Source: Pleodorina starrii (lineage: Eukaryota; Chlorophyta; Chlorophyceae; Chlamydomonadales; Volvocaceae). From it: a stretch of 64,000 nucleotides of DNA. Shown here one piece after another: positions 40,001-52,000 of this stretch. The position numbers were made by a program, and so were the translations under genes. The notes under the pieces were generated by a model. It worked only from the letters and a program-made list of their open reading frames with translations, was not told the DNA's origin and did no database searches. Position 1 is the stretch's first letter. Every line of letters starts with the position of its first letter. The stretch spans positions 62,001 through 126,000 of the forward strand of contig BRXU01000017.1 in the NCBI GenBank assembly GCA_030267565.1, in the 5' to 3' direction.

Positions 40001-43000
40001 CCCGACCGGCCGGCGGGGCATTAAGATTTAAGAAAGAAACCGCAGCGATGGAACGGAGGCGACGGGGGGGAACCTTCTTGTTACTACGTTGCCCCCATGC
40101 TACGTTGCCTTCACTGTTCACCGTGGTCCTACTGGGGTTGCTGTTGCTTTCCGCTGTAGCTAACGCACGTGTGGCTCGGCTCGCCCTGGATCCGCCCGCG
40201 GGGGCGCCTTCCTCTCAGCCGCCCACCTCCAAACTCCAAACCTCCCTCCGCTCCTCACCGCTGCGTTCGCCGTGGTCCCAGCTTCCGGGAGGCGACGACG
40301 GAAGATGGGGAGGCGTCCCTTTGCATGGCGCTTCCCCATCTTCCGTCGTCGCCTCCCTTATTATGCCACGGTTCGCATCTTCTTCCCTCTCGCTATTCGC
40401 CAGCTCCAACGGATGCGGAACCAATCTGACCCCGACCGGACTCGAACTCCCGACCCTGTCAGGCCCTCGCCCGCGCCGTCTCCGCCAACACCAGCGTCGA
40501 CGCCCAGCGGATCGCGGGCCTTATTGCTCCTCACTGTCCGTCGGTCGTTACAGCCAGCCGTACGCGACGGCAACCGACTCCACAGCAACCCTGTAAAACC
40601 CCGCGGCGGCAACCAACATCCCGCGGCACACCGAACAGTCCCTTTGCGAAACCCCACACCATCCCCAAGACGCCCCCCCGTTTTTTAAGTTGCATTAGTG
40701 GCCGTCAGTGACGACAGTCCTGCGTATTGCACCACAAACCGGCCCCCAGAGGCCGGGTACGGCCAACCGGGGCCGGTTAACAGAAAATAAACCGTCAGAA
40801 AACCAAGTCCTGAGACCCACCTACGCGCTGCCGCAATCCTGCCACGGCCCACACAACGGGCGGGTGGGTGGGAACTAGAGGCCACAGTCCCGGCAGAGGG
40901 ACACGCCTCGTCAGGATTATCGACACAACGGCAGTTAGAGAACGCGGGCGCTCGCGCGCCCGAACAGACCGGATTGGCAGCTACTGTACGGCACTCTCGT
41001 ACACCCGGTCGGGAGCTGTAACTCCCACTGCCAGTTTCGTCGCAATAAGCTTCCATTTCTCCTACTCCTCGTCAGTGCTTCCTCGGAGAGATAGAAATGT
41101 TAAGCCTTATTGCTCCTCACTGTCCGTCGGTCGTTACAGCCAGCCGTACGCGACGGCAACCGACTCCACAGCAACCCTGTAAAACCCCGCGGCGGCAACC
41201 AACATCCCGCGGCACACCGAACAGTCCCTTTGCGAAACCCCACACCATCCCCAAGACGCCCCCCCGTTTTTTAAGTTGCATTAGTGGCCGTCAGTGACGA
41301 CAGATTTTGAAAGCATTCTCCATGCGCGCCACTCTGCAACTACTTGGGGGGGCCCAAAATGTGGGCCGTCAGTTTCTTGTGCGCCGACACGCCGTCCTTC
41401 ACGTAGTGCTTCTCGAACGTCGCCGGGCTGGCCCAGCGGCCGAGCTTTTGCACCAGCACCCGGTCTGCGCCGCTGTTAACGGCGGTAGTCGCGCCGCCCC
41501 GGCGGAACGCGTGGGTGCCGAAGTCCCGATGGATCCCCGCCGCCTGGAAAGCGGCGTTGAGTTTCTCCCGGAAGTCGCGATAGGGCATCACGGCAATCGG
41601 CGCGTCGAGCGGCGCCGTGCGCTGGGCCAGCCGTTGGGAGCCGTCGGCGCTGCGGGCAATGGGCCGCAGCAGGGGGCCGACATCCTCCACCTCCTGCAGT
41701 TTCCCCGCCACGTAGGCCTTGCGCGGCGCACGCTGGTAGCCGCCCGCGACCAGCAGGTCGTGCAGGAGCTGCACCGGGCAGTGGGCTGGGTGTAGCTCGC
41801 CCACGGCACCGATCGTAACCGTCGCTCCTTGGGCCCGCTGGTCGGTCTTGCTGCGGTAGAGGTAGATCGAGGTGTGCGAGCCGAGTTGCACGTCTAGCAG
41901 ATCCTGGTGTACCAATATCTTGGCCAGGTCGTCGTAGCGCAGCAAGCCAGTGAAGCAGAGCACCACGCAGGTGACGACCATGCGGGTCTCGAGGTCGGGA
42001 CCGGAGCCCTGGAGCGGGAAGTGGTATGCGAGGAGTTGCTGCATCTCCCCAGGTGACGCGTCCGCCAACACCCGCGAGTTGCTGGTCAGGGTGCGCCTTG
42101 CGGCCTCACGGACGGCACTGCACAGGGGCGCGTCGCACGGCGACGGCAGGCCCGCTGCCTGGTAGTACGCGGAGATAGCTGCGCTGGCCTTGTCCACCTT
42201 CTGATGCCCCACCCGGCGCTCCGCAGCCTCGTCCCGCACAGAGGTAAGGTAGCAAGCCACGAACGCACCGGTGCAGGCGTAAGGCGCGAAACCCCGCTGG
42301 ATGCAGAACATGACAAACGCGCACCAAGCTGGGTAGTACTGCTTCCAGGTGCTGCTCGCCTTGCTGAACCGGCTGATCGCTGCCAAGCGCCCCGCCAGGC
42401 GCTGCAAGTCGGGGTGCGCTCCGGCAGCCCCCAGGCCCGCAACCACGAAGGCAACTGTGCTCGCATCTGTCGTTACAGGGGCGGAATGGGCAGACACCGC
42501 GAGTTAGCTGCGCCGAAATCTAATAGTAGCGCCATGGACTGCCACGTCGGTGGTGGGACCGGGTCCCATACGCCGAGCCTGTTCTGAAGGAACAGGCCTG
42601 GGCCCGTCGGGAAAACATGCACTGCGTGAACAAACTCCCGAAACAACGAACCGCTCGTGACCAGGCGGGGCCACCACGCGGCCCGCGGCCAAAATGGGGC
42701 CAGCAGGCACAACCGCGCTTTGCATGCCTCCGCATGTGCGAGCACTCGTCCCAGAACGGCAAAAGGTGGGTTGCACCAGGCAATGTCCGGTGCTTGCGGC
42801 CATTGGACGGCGAACGCATTCACTCCTGCGCTGGCCGGGTGAAAGTGATAGGAATAGAACGGTTGCATCTGGTAGTTGTGGGCGGACGCAAACAGATCTA
42901 CTGCAAACTGGCCACCACGCCCCCACTTCGCCGCCAGGGTACCGAAAGCGCACGGGTTCAGCTTCCAGTCACACGACTCCTGGTGTTTCGACAGGTCGTC

Positions 43001-46000
43001 TGCGAACTGGTTCAAGTCCCGCGGCACCCATTCGACCAACAGGTCAATTCCTCTCTCGATGCAGTACCACAAAAGGGCCGAGCAAATGCCCTGGAGCCGG
43101 GGGCGCACCGAGCCACCTTTGGTAAGTATGTCCCTGGATGGCCGGCTGTCCGTGCGGACGAGGACGTGCTGGTCGTCCAGGCGCCCCGCGCCATTGAAGC
43201 TTTGCAACACGTTAAGCATCCCCGTCAACTCCAGCAACGTGGAGGAGTCCTCGTCGGTCTCCTTCTCCCATTGCCCGCTCGCGATCAGCAGCACGCCATC
43301 CTCCTTGGTCCAACCGCCCCACCCGCCGAACGAAAACTCGGACCGCCCCGCGGCGTCCGTGTAGATGACGAACGAATGCACGTGGGATGGACGCCAGATT
43401 GGTCGGAACCCGTCGTAATGCTCGAACGACTCTACCCAAAACTTCACCTCCCACGCGACGTCGGGCGTCAGCAGCCGGTACGAATCGTACGTCGTGCCCT
43501 TCTGTCGCAACTCGTCTGCGACCCACGCGGACATAAGACGTGTCATGAGGATAGAGATTTTCCCAAAAGAGTGCGACATCGACAGGAGCGAGCCTGCCAG
43601 GGATGCGACCCCCCGTATGCGGAATTCCCGCGCCCCGTCGTGCGCTTGCAAAACCTCGCGCGCCAACGCTTGGACTGCTACGCGCTTCGAGGCGGGGACG
43701 AACATGGAGCCGTGCACCGTGTCGATTTCTGCCCCTAGGTACGTTTTCCGTTGCTCCGGTTCGAGCGAGCATTTGCTCTCGCTGACCAGGAAACCTGCGC
43801 TCTCAAAATCCGTCAACACTCGGGTCCGCAACTGTGTCAACACCTGTTTGTCCTGGTGGGCGTGTATGCTGTCATCTATGTAACCCGAACACCGGTGGCC
43901 CTCGGCCCGCCAGCTCTGTTGGAGCTCCCGCGTGATTTTGGTAAACACCCAGCAGGCTGGGGCCAGACCGAAAGGCAACTGTACGAATTGGAACCATCGT
44001 CCCTTCCACTCGAAACCCAAGAACTCCCAAGCACTTTCGTGCATATCGACGTGGTGGTACCCCGACTTCAAATCGACCGTAAACATGTAATCGTCACGCT
44101 CCAGTGTGTCCCCGAGCGTTGCCAGGGATTCGTACTTAAAGCTGGGCACTTGCAAGTGCTCGTTGATGTAGCGCGCGTCGTAAATCAAACGAAACTTGGT
44201 CGTGCCTTTTTTGGGCACCACCCCTAGCGGGAGCACACAGCGCGGCTGGTGGTTCACCGTGCGGGCCGCGCCCGTCGCTATCAGCTCCTCGATCGCCGCA
44301 TCGACGAACGCGGACTGCTCCGTGGCCGACGCGTGGTTCCGGAGGTGGATTGGGGCCGGCGGGCCGGTCTTTTCCAACCATCGAAGCGAAAAACCAAACA
44401 GCACCCAGTTCAGCACTAGTGCCGATCGGCAAAACGTCTGCCAGAAAGTGGCGCGCGCGCGGAGCCGGCCCCGCATTTGTGGGGGCTGCCCTTTCGCCGG
44501 CTTCACCGGCGGCGGGTGTGCCGAGCCTTCGAACTCTGCCTCCAAACCGTCAAGGTCAGCCGCACCTGGCGCGCTGACGCTCGCGGCCTCCGCTTGCTGT
44601 TGGCGGGCCCGAACTTGCGAAGTGCCGTTGGCGTCCGTGGTTCCAGGCCTCCGCGCTGAGGGTGCCGCGGGCGTCCCCGTCGGGGGGCTCTCGATCGGTG
44701 CCGAGGTGCCGGGGTTGGAGCCGGTGTCGGTGACCGCCGTGTCGCTCGCGTTCTGCTCGGAGCCGCAGGCCGTGCCTGGAATGAGAAGAACAACTGTTCT
44801 CAGTTGACCTGTTCGCAGTTGGTGCAGAAGCGAGTAGCAGTACCGCGGTATCGGTCTCTCACCGCTCAGCTTAGCGCCAGATTCGCGGTCGCGTTCTGGT
44901 TTGCCCGTGCCCATAGCTTCCTTGCGCTGGGTTCCTGAAAAACCCGAATAAGGTTCGTAAGACATTGGCAATTGCTGGGTAGCCAATTCGCCGTGGGAGC
45001 CTGGCTCACCCATTTTGGTCAGATCCGCGGGCTGTGCCGTGCCAAGAGCTTTCTTCCCCGATTGTTTGAAGTTGGGCTGCCAGTTGCTCGAGGAGCGGGG
45101 CGGCAAAGCTGTCCCAATAACCGGGTGAGCCGGTGCGATCGCGGAGGCCTGCCCGATAGAACTGCGGCGCTTTGAGCGCTCATCTATGCTCTCCTCCTCC
45201 TTGCCAGGCGCTTGACGTTTCTCGCCAAGGAGGTTCTTGGTGTTGCGTGAGGCATGTGGCTGAGCGCCATGGTTGGAGCTGTTCGAGCCTCGCGAGAAAA
45301 GACCGTTGGTCTGGAATAACATTGCAGCATCACAGTATTGCGTGTAAGCGATTGAGGAGAAATTGTGAGAGATTCGACCTCCCAACACAAACCTTTACTG
45401 GGCTTGTACGGCCTGCTATGCTCGTCCCATCTGTGTTCGTCAAACGAACTGCAACATGATTTACAGCCGTGATTACAACTCCGGTCCAGAAGAAAATACA
45501 ACTGGGCCCCTGGGGCTGTGACAAAACAACCTGCCGAGGTGGTGCGCACCTCCGAACGTCGTCCATGGGTGTCTGCGACACTCTTCCCATGCCCGTACGG
45601 TTTCCCGTCGCCACGCAAAGCCAGACTCCTAATGCCCCGAAGGCCAATTCACTCTTGTCTACAGGCCTAAATGGCCACACAACTCGCTTTGACAATGTCT
45701 CTCGCTGTAACGTGCTTCTGGTGAAGCTGAACAAGAGAGAAAAGAATCTCATTAGGTGTTCTGCCCCCATGGCACGCGTAATGAAAGTACACGCCTCTCG
45801 GGCCCTTGAGTACACGCCCTGAAGGGCTAGAGAGTACATGCCCCGAGGGCCAAGCAATACAAGCCCCGAGGGCCGAAACAGTATGAGCCCCGAGGGCTGA
45901 AGGAGTACAAGCCCCGAGGGCTGTGTTGGTTTGAGCCCTAAGGCCTGAATGGTCCAAGCCCCGAGGGCTGTAACAACGTCAGAACGACCTCCAGGTGCGA

Positions 46001-49000
46001 CCCTGCCCCCAAGATCGTGGGCCTGCAAATTGCTCTGCCCCCAGGGCAACAGTGCGGGGCCGTGTGCCCTTACAACAACCACACAGCCCTCCGGGTGTAT
46101 GTCGGCAAAATAACTATCCAAAACATGACAAAACGTAGTCATGACTGCCGCGGGTGATCATGACAGGCTAGGTAGCACCCACATGGCCCGTAGATTCGCA
46201 ACTAGGGTCCCTGACGGTTGGCCTAGCTGCCTGCGCTTCCGTGGAATGTGCCTATGGTTATCCCACTCAGCCCATCGGCGGGCCGCGGCCACCGCCGCGC
46301 CCGCCCTGGCCCTGGTGCATGCCTCCCCGGCCGAAACCCTGGTACCCCCCGCGCGGGTTGAACGGCATGCGGCCTCCTTGGCGCTGACCGCCACCCCCGC
46401 CGCTGCCCGAAGCACCCCCGGAGCCGGCCCCGGAGTTGGCCGGCGGCATCGGCAGCTTGCTCTCAACCTCACGCACCGTCTTATCGTGGATTTCGGTAAA
46501 CTTGTTGACACCGCCCGGGCCCCACTTGCCGGTCGTCGCGCCGACCTTGGGCGTCAGGCGGCGGCAGTAGTCCGCCACGAACTCAGCCTTGGCCGTTGTG
46601 GCCGACAGGGCGGCTGCGTGAAATGCCATTAGGCGCAGGTCCAGGAGCTGCGTGTTGCGGTTGAACGTCTTCTTGAGCATCTTGAAGTCCTCGCTCCCGT
46701 CGTCGGCCGACTTCTCGATGATGTTGTTCATGACCTCCTGGTTTTTGCGGAGTTCAGAGAGGAACATGAACTGTTCACGGTGCATCAGGTTGAGGCGCAG
46801 CGGGTCCTGGCACTGCGGGAGGTTGCTGGAGCGGGCAATGGCCAGCTCGCCGGCCATGGTGTCCTGCCTCTCCCTCTGCTCCTCCAGCTGGGTCCGCAGA
46901 TCCCGCTCCTTGCTGCGCTGTGCCTCCATGGCCTCCTGCGCCTTCTGCTTGTGATTCTCGATGGCCTGCTCGGCCGCCTTCTTCTGCTCGTCTAACTTCT
47001 GCTGGAACTCATCGCGTTGCTCCTTTAATTTCTGATTGAAGAAATCTTGGATGTGTTGGTCTACCATTTTCTTGCAAAAAAGGTTTTCTCGATCTATGTG
47101 TCTCTTGTGGTGCAATACTAGAGGCCACAGTCCCGGCAGAGGGACACGCCTCGTCAGGATTATCGACACAACGGCAGTTAGAGAACGCGGGCGCTCGCGC
47201 GCCCGAACAGACCGGATTGGCAGCTACTGTACGGCACTCTCGTACACCCGGTCGGGAGCTGTAACTCCCACTGCCAGTTTCGTCGCAATAAGCTTCCATT
47301 TCTCCTACTCCTCGTCAGTGCTTCCTCGGAGAGATAGAAATGTTAAGCCTTATTGCTCCTCACTGTCCGTCGGTCGTTACAGCCAGCCGTACGCGACGGC
47401 AACCGACTCCACAGCAACCCTGTAAAACCCCGCGGCGGCAACTAACATCCCGCGGCACACCGAACAGTCCCTTTGCGAAACCCCACACCATCCCCAAGAC
47501 GCCCCCCAGTTTTTTAAGTTGCATTAGTGGCCGTCAGTGAAGACAGTCCTGCGTATTGCACCACAAACCGGCCCCCAGAGGCCGGGTACGGCCAACCGGG
47601 GCCGGTTAACAGAAAATAAACCGTCAGAAAACCAAGTCCTGAGACTCACCTACGCGCTGCCGCAATCCTGCCACGGCCCACACAACGGGCGGGCGGGTGG
47701 GAACTAGAGGCCACAGTCCCGGCAGAGGGACACGCCTCGTCAGGATTATCGACACAACGGCAGTTAGAGAACGCGGGCGCTCGCGCGCCCGAACAGACCG
47801 GATTGGCAGCTACTGTACGGCACTCTCGTACACCCGGTCGGGAGCTGTAACTCCCACTGCCAGTTTCGTCGCAATAAGCTTCCATTTCTCCTACTCCTCG
47901 TCAGTGCTTCCTCGGAGAGATAGAAATGTTAAGCCTTATTGCTCCTCACTGTCCGTCGGTCGTTACAGCCAGCCGTACGCGACGGCAACCGACTCCACAG
48001 CAACCCTGTAAAACCCCGCGGCGGCAACTAACATCCCGCGGCACACCGAACAGTCCCTTTGCGAAACCCCACACCATCCCCAAGACGCCCCCCAGTTTTT
48101 TAAGTTGCATTAGTGGCCGTCAGTGAAGACAGATTTTGAAAGCATTCTCCATGCGCGCCACTCTGCAACTACTTGGGGGGGCCCAAAATGTGGGCCGTCA
48201 GTTTCTTGTGTGCCGAAACGCCGTCCTTCACGTAGTGCTTCTCGAACGTCGCCGGGCTGGCCCAGCGGCCGAGCTTTTGCACCAGCGCCCGGTCTGCGCC
48301 GCTGTTAACGGCGGTAGTCGCGCCGCCCCGGCGGAACACGTGGGTGCCGAAGTCCCGATGGATCCCCGCCGCCTGGAAAGCGGCGTTGAGTTTCTCCCGG
48401 AAGTCGCGATAGGGCATCGCGGCAATCGGCGCGTCGAGCGGCGCCGTGCGCTGGGCCAGCCGTTGGGAGCCGTCGGCGCTGCGGGCAACGGGCCGCAGCA
48501 GGGGGCCGACATCCTCCACCTCCTGCAGTTTCCCCGCCACGTAGGCCTTGCGCGGCGCACGCTGGTAGCCGCCCGCGACCAGCAGGTCGTGCAGGAGCTG
48601 CACCGGGCAGTGGGCTGGGTGTAGCTCGCCCACGGCACCGATCGTAACCGTCGCTCCTTGGGCCCGCTGGTCGGTCTTGCTGCGGTAGAGGTAGATCGAG
48701 GTGTGCGAGCCGAGTTGCACGTCTAGCAGATCCTGGTGTACCAATATCTTGGCCAGGTCGTCGTAGCGCAGCAAGCCAGTGAAGCAGAGCACCACGCAGG
48801 TGACGACCATGCGGGTCTCGAGGTCGGGACCGGAGCCCTGGAGCGGGAAGTGGTATGCGAGGAGTTGCTGCATCTCCCCAGGTGACGCGTCCGCCAACAC
48901 CCGCGAGTTGCTGGTCAGGGTGCGCCTTGCGGCCTCACGGACGGCACTGCACAGGGGCGCGTCGCACGGCGACGGCAGGCCCGCTGCCTGGTAGTACGCG

Positions 49001-52000
49001 GAGATAGCTGCGCTGGCCTTGTCCACCTTCTGATGCCCCACCCGGCGCTCCGCAGCCTCGTCCCGCACAGAGGTAAGGTAGCAAGCCACGAACGCACCGG
49101 TGCAGGCGTAAGGCGCGAAACCCCGCTGGATGCAGAACATGACAAACGCGCACCAAGCTGGGTAGTACTGCTTCCAGGTGCTGCTCGCCTTGCTGAACCG
49201 GCTGATCGCTGCCAAGCGCCCCGCCAGGCGCTGCAAGTCGGGGTGCGCTCCGGCAGCCCCCAGGCCCGCAACCACGAAGGCAACTGTGCTCGCATCTGTC
49301 GTTACAGGGGCGGAATGGGCAGACACCGCGAGTTAGCTGCGCCGAAATCTAATAGTAGCGCCATGGACTGCCACGTCGGTGGTGGGACCGGGTCCCATAC
49401 GCCGAGCCTGTTCTGAAGGAACAGGCCTGGGCCCGTCGGGAAAACATGCACTGCGTGAACAAACTCCCGAAACAACGAACCGCTCGTGACCAGGCGGGGC
49501 CACCACGCGGCCCGCGGCCAAAATGGGGCCAGCAGGCACAACCGCGCTTTGCATGCCTCCGCATGTGCGAGCACTCGCCCCAGAACGGCAAAAGGTGGGT
49601 TGCACCAGGCAATGTCCGGTGCTTGCGGCCATTGGACGGCGAACGCATTCACTCCTGCGCTGGCCGGGTGAAAGTGATAGGAATAGAACGGTTGCATCTG
49701 GTAGTTGTGGGCGGACGCAAACAGATCTACTGCAAACTGGCCACCACGCCCCCACTTCGCCGCCAGGGTACCGAAAGCGCACGGGTTCAGCTTCCAGTCA
49801 CACGACTCCTGGTGTTTCGACAGGTCGTCTGCGAACTGGTTCAAGTCCCGCGGCACCCATTCGACCAACAGGTCAATTCCTCTCTCGATGCAGTACCACA
49901 AAAGGGCCGAGCAAATGCCCTGGAGCCGGGGGCGCACCGAGCCACCTTTGGTAAGTATGTCCCTGGATGGCCGGCTGTCCGTGCGGACGAGGACGTGCTG
50001 GTCGTCCAGGCGCCCCGCGCCATTGAAGCTTTGCAACACGTTAAGCATCCCCGTCAACTCCAGCAACGTGGAGGAGTCCTCGTCGGTCTCCTTCTCCCAT
50101 TGCCCGCTCGCGATCAGCAGCACGCCATCCTCCTTGGTCCAACCGCCCCACCCGCCGAACGAAAACTCGGACCGCCCCGCGGCGTCCGTGTAGATGACGA
50201 ACGAATGCACGTGGGATGGACGCCAGATTGGTCGGAACCCGTCGTAATGCTCGAACGACTCTACCCAAAACTTCACCTCCCACGCGACGTCGGGCGTCAG
50301 CAGCCGGTACGAATCGTACGTCGTGCCCTTCTGTCGCAACTCGTCTGCGACCCACGCGGACATAAGACGTGTCATGAGGATAGAGATTTTCCCAAAAGAG
50401 TGCGACATCGACAGGAGCGAGCCTGCCAGGGATGCGACCCCCCGTATGCGGAATTCCCGCGCCCCGTCGTGCGCTTGCAAAACCTCGCGCGCCAACGCTT
50501 GGACTGCTACGCGCTTCGAGGCGGGGACGAACATGGAGCCGTGCACCGTGTCGATTTCTGCCCCTAGGTACGTTTTCCGTTGCTCCGGTTCGAGCGAGCA
50601 TTTGCTCTCGCTGACCAGGAAACCTGCGCTCTCAAAATCCGTCAACACTCGGGTCCGCAACTGTGTCAACACCTGTTTGTCCTGGTGGGCGTGTATGCTG
50701 TCATCTATGTAACCCGAACACCGGTGGCCCTCGGCCCGCCAGCTCTGTTGGAGCTCCCGCGTGATTTTGGTAAACACCCAGCAGGCTGGGGCCAGACCGA
50801 AAGGCAACTGTACGAATTGGAACCATCGTCCCTTCCACTCGAAACCCAAGAACTCCCAAGCACTTTCGTGCATATCGACGTGGTGGTACCCCGACTTCAA
50901 ATCGACCGTAAACATGTAATCGTCACGCTCCAGTGTGTCCCCGAGCGTTGCCAGGGATTCGTACTTAAAGCTGGGCACTTGCAAGTGCTCGTTGATGTAG
51001 CGCGCGTCGTAAATCAAACGAAACTTGGTCGTGCCTTTTTTGGGCACCACCCCTAGCGGGAGCACACAGCGCGGCTGGTGGTTCACCGCGCGGGCCGCGC
51101 CCGTCGCTATCAGCTCCTCGATCGCCGCATCGACGAACGCGGACTGCTCCGTGGCCGACGCGTGGTTCCGGAGGTGGATTGGGGCCGGCGGGCCGGTCTT
51201 TTCCAACCATCGAAGCGAAAAACCAAACAGCACCCAGTTCAGCACTAGTGCCGATCGGCAAAACGTCTGCCAGAAAGTGGCGCGCGCGCGGAGCCGGCCC
51301 CGCATTTGTGGGGGCTGCCCTTTCGCCGGCTTCACCGGCGGCGGGTGTGCCGAGCCTTCGAACTCTGCCTCCAAACCGTCAAGGTCAGCCGCACCTGGCG
51401 TGCTGACGCTCGCGGCCTCCGCTTGCTGTTGGCGGGCCCGAACTTGCGAAGTGCCGTTGGCGTCCGTGGTTCCAGGCCTCCGCGCTGAGGGTGCCGCGGG
51501 CGTCCCCGTCGGGGGGCTCTCGATCGGTGCCGAGGTGCCGGGGTTGGAGCCGGTGTCGGTGAACGCCGTGTCGCTCGCGTTCTGCTCGGAGCCGCAGGCC
51601 GTGCCTGGAATGAGAAGAACAACTGTTCTCAGTTGACCTGTTCGCAGTTGGTGCAGAAGCGAGTAGCAGTACCGCGGTATCGGTCTCTCACCGCTCAGCT
51701 TAGCGCCAGATTCGCGGTCGCGTTCTGGTTTGCCCGTGCCCATAGCTTCCTTGCGCTGGGTTCCTGAAAAACCCGAATAAGGTTCGTAAGACATTGGCAA
51801 TTGCTGGGTAGCCAATTCGCCGTGGGAGCCTGGCTCACCCATTTTGGTCAGATCCGCGGGCTGTGCCGTGCCAAGAGCTTTCTTCCCCGATTGTTTGAAG
51901 TTGGGCTGCCAGTTGCTCGAGGAGCGGGGCGGCAAAGCTGTCCCAATAACCGGGTGAGCCGGTGCGATCGCGGAGGCCTGCCCGATAGAGCTGCGGCGCT

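Larger units (their letters stand above)
40523..47351 (-). mobile_element. PAT/kangaroo-like tyrosine-recombinase retrotransposon, unit 1
   Basis: A 6829-bp element lying antisense to the host gene. Read on its own (minus) strand the order is A1 (47351-47117), gag-like frame, reverse transcriptase/RNase H/methyltransferase-like frame, tyrosine recombinase, B1 (41303-41109), A2 (41108-40874), a 156-bp spacer (40873-40718) and B2 (40717-40523). This A1-body-B1A2-B2 arrangement is the split-direct-repeat structure of PAT-type DIRS elements, such as Volvox kangaroo (established knowledge). All three protein frames are open, so the unit may be autonomous. There is no target-site duplication. The left host junction is GGGCCTT followed by ATTGCTCC. 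Confidence 0.93.

Noticed and set aside
12526..40522. Splitting the giant gene into a lectin gene and a separate channel gene
   Set aside because: Nearly every exon join from 12.5 to 64 kb keeps codon phase, and I see no internal terminator with a following signal-peptide start.
42617..43738. 373-codon plus-strand frame, repeated at 49446-50567
   Set aside because: Shadow of the reverse-transcriptase frame on the opposite strand, with no motif of its own.
45330..46142. 270-codon minus-strand frame in the retrotransposon
   Set aside because: It runs through the hairpin repeats, loses its first codons in unit 2, and has no recognisable domain. More likely leader RNA than protein.
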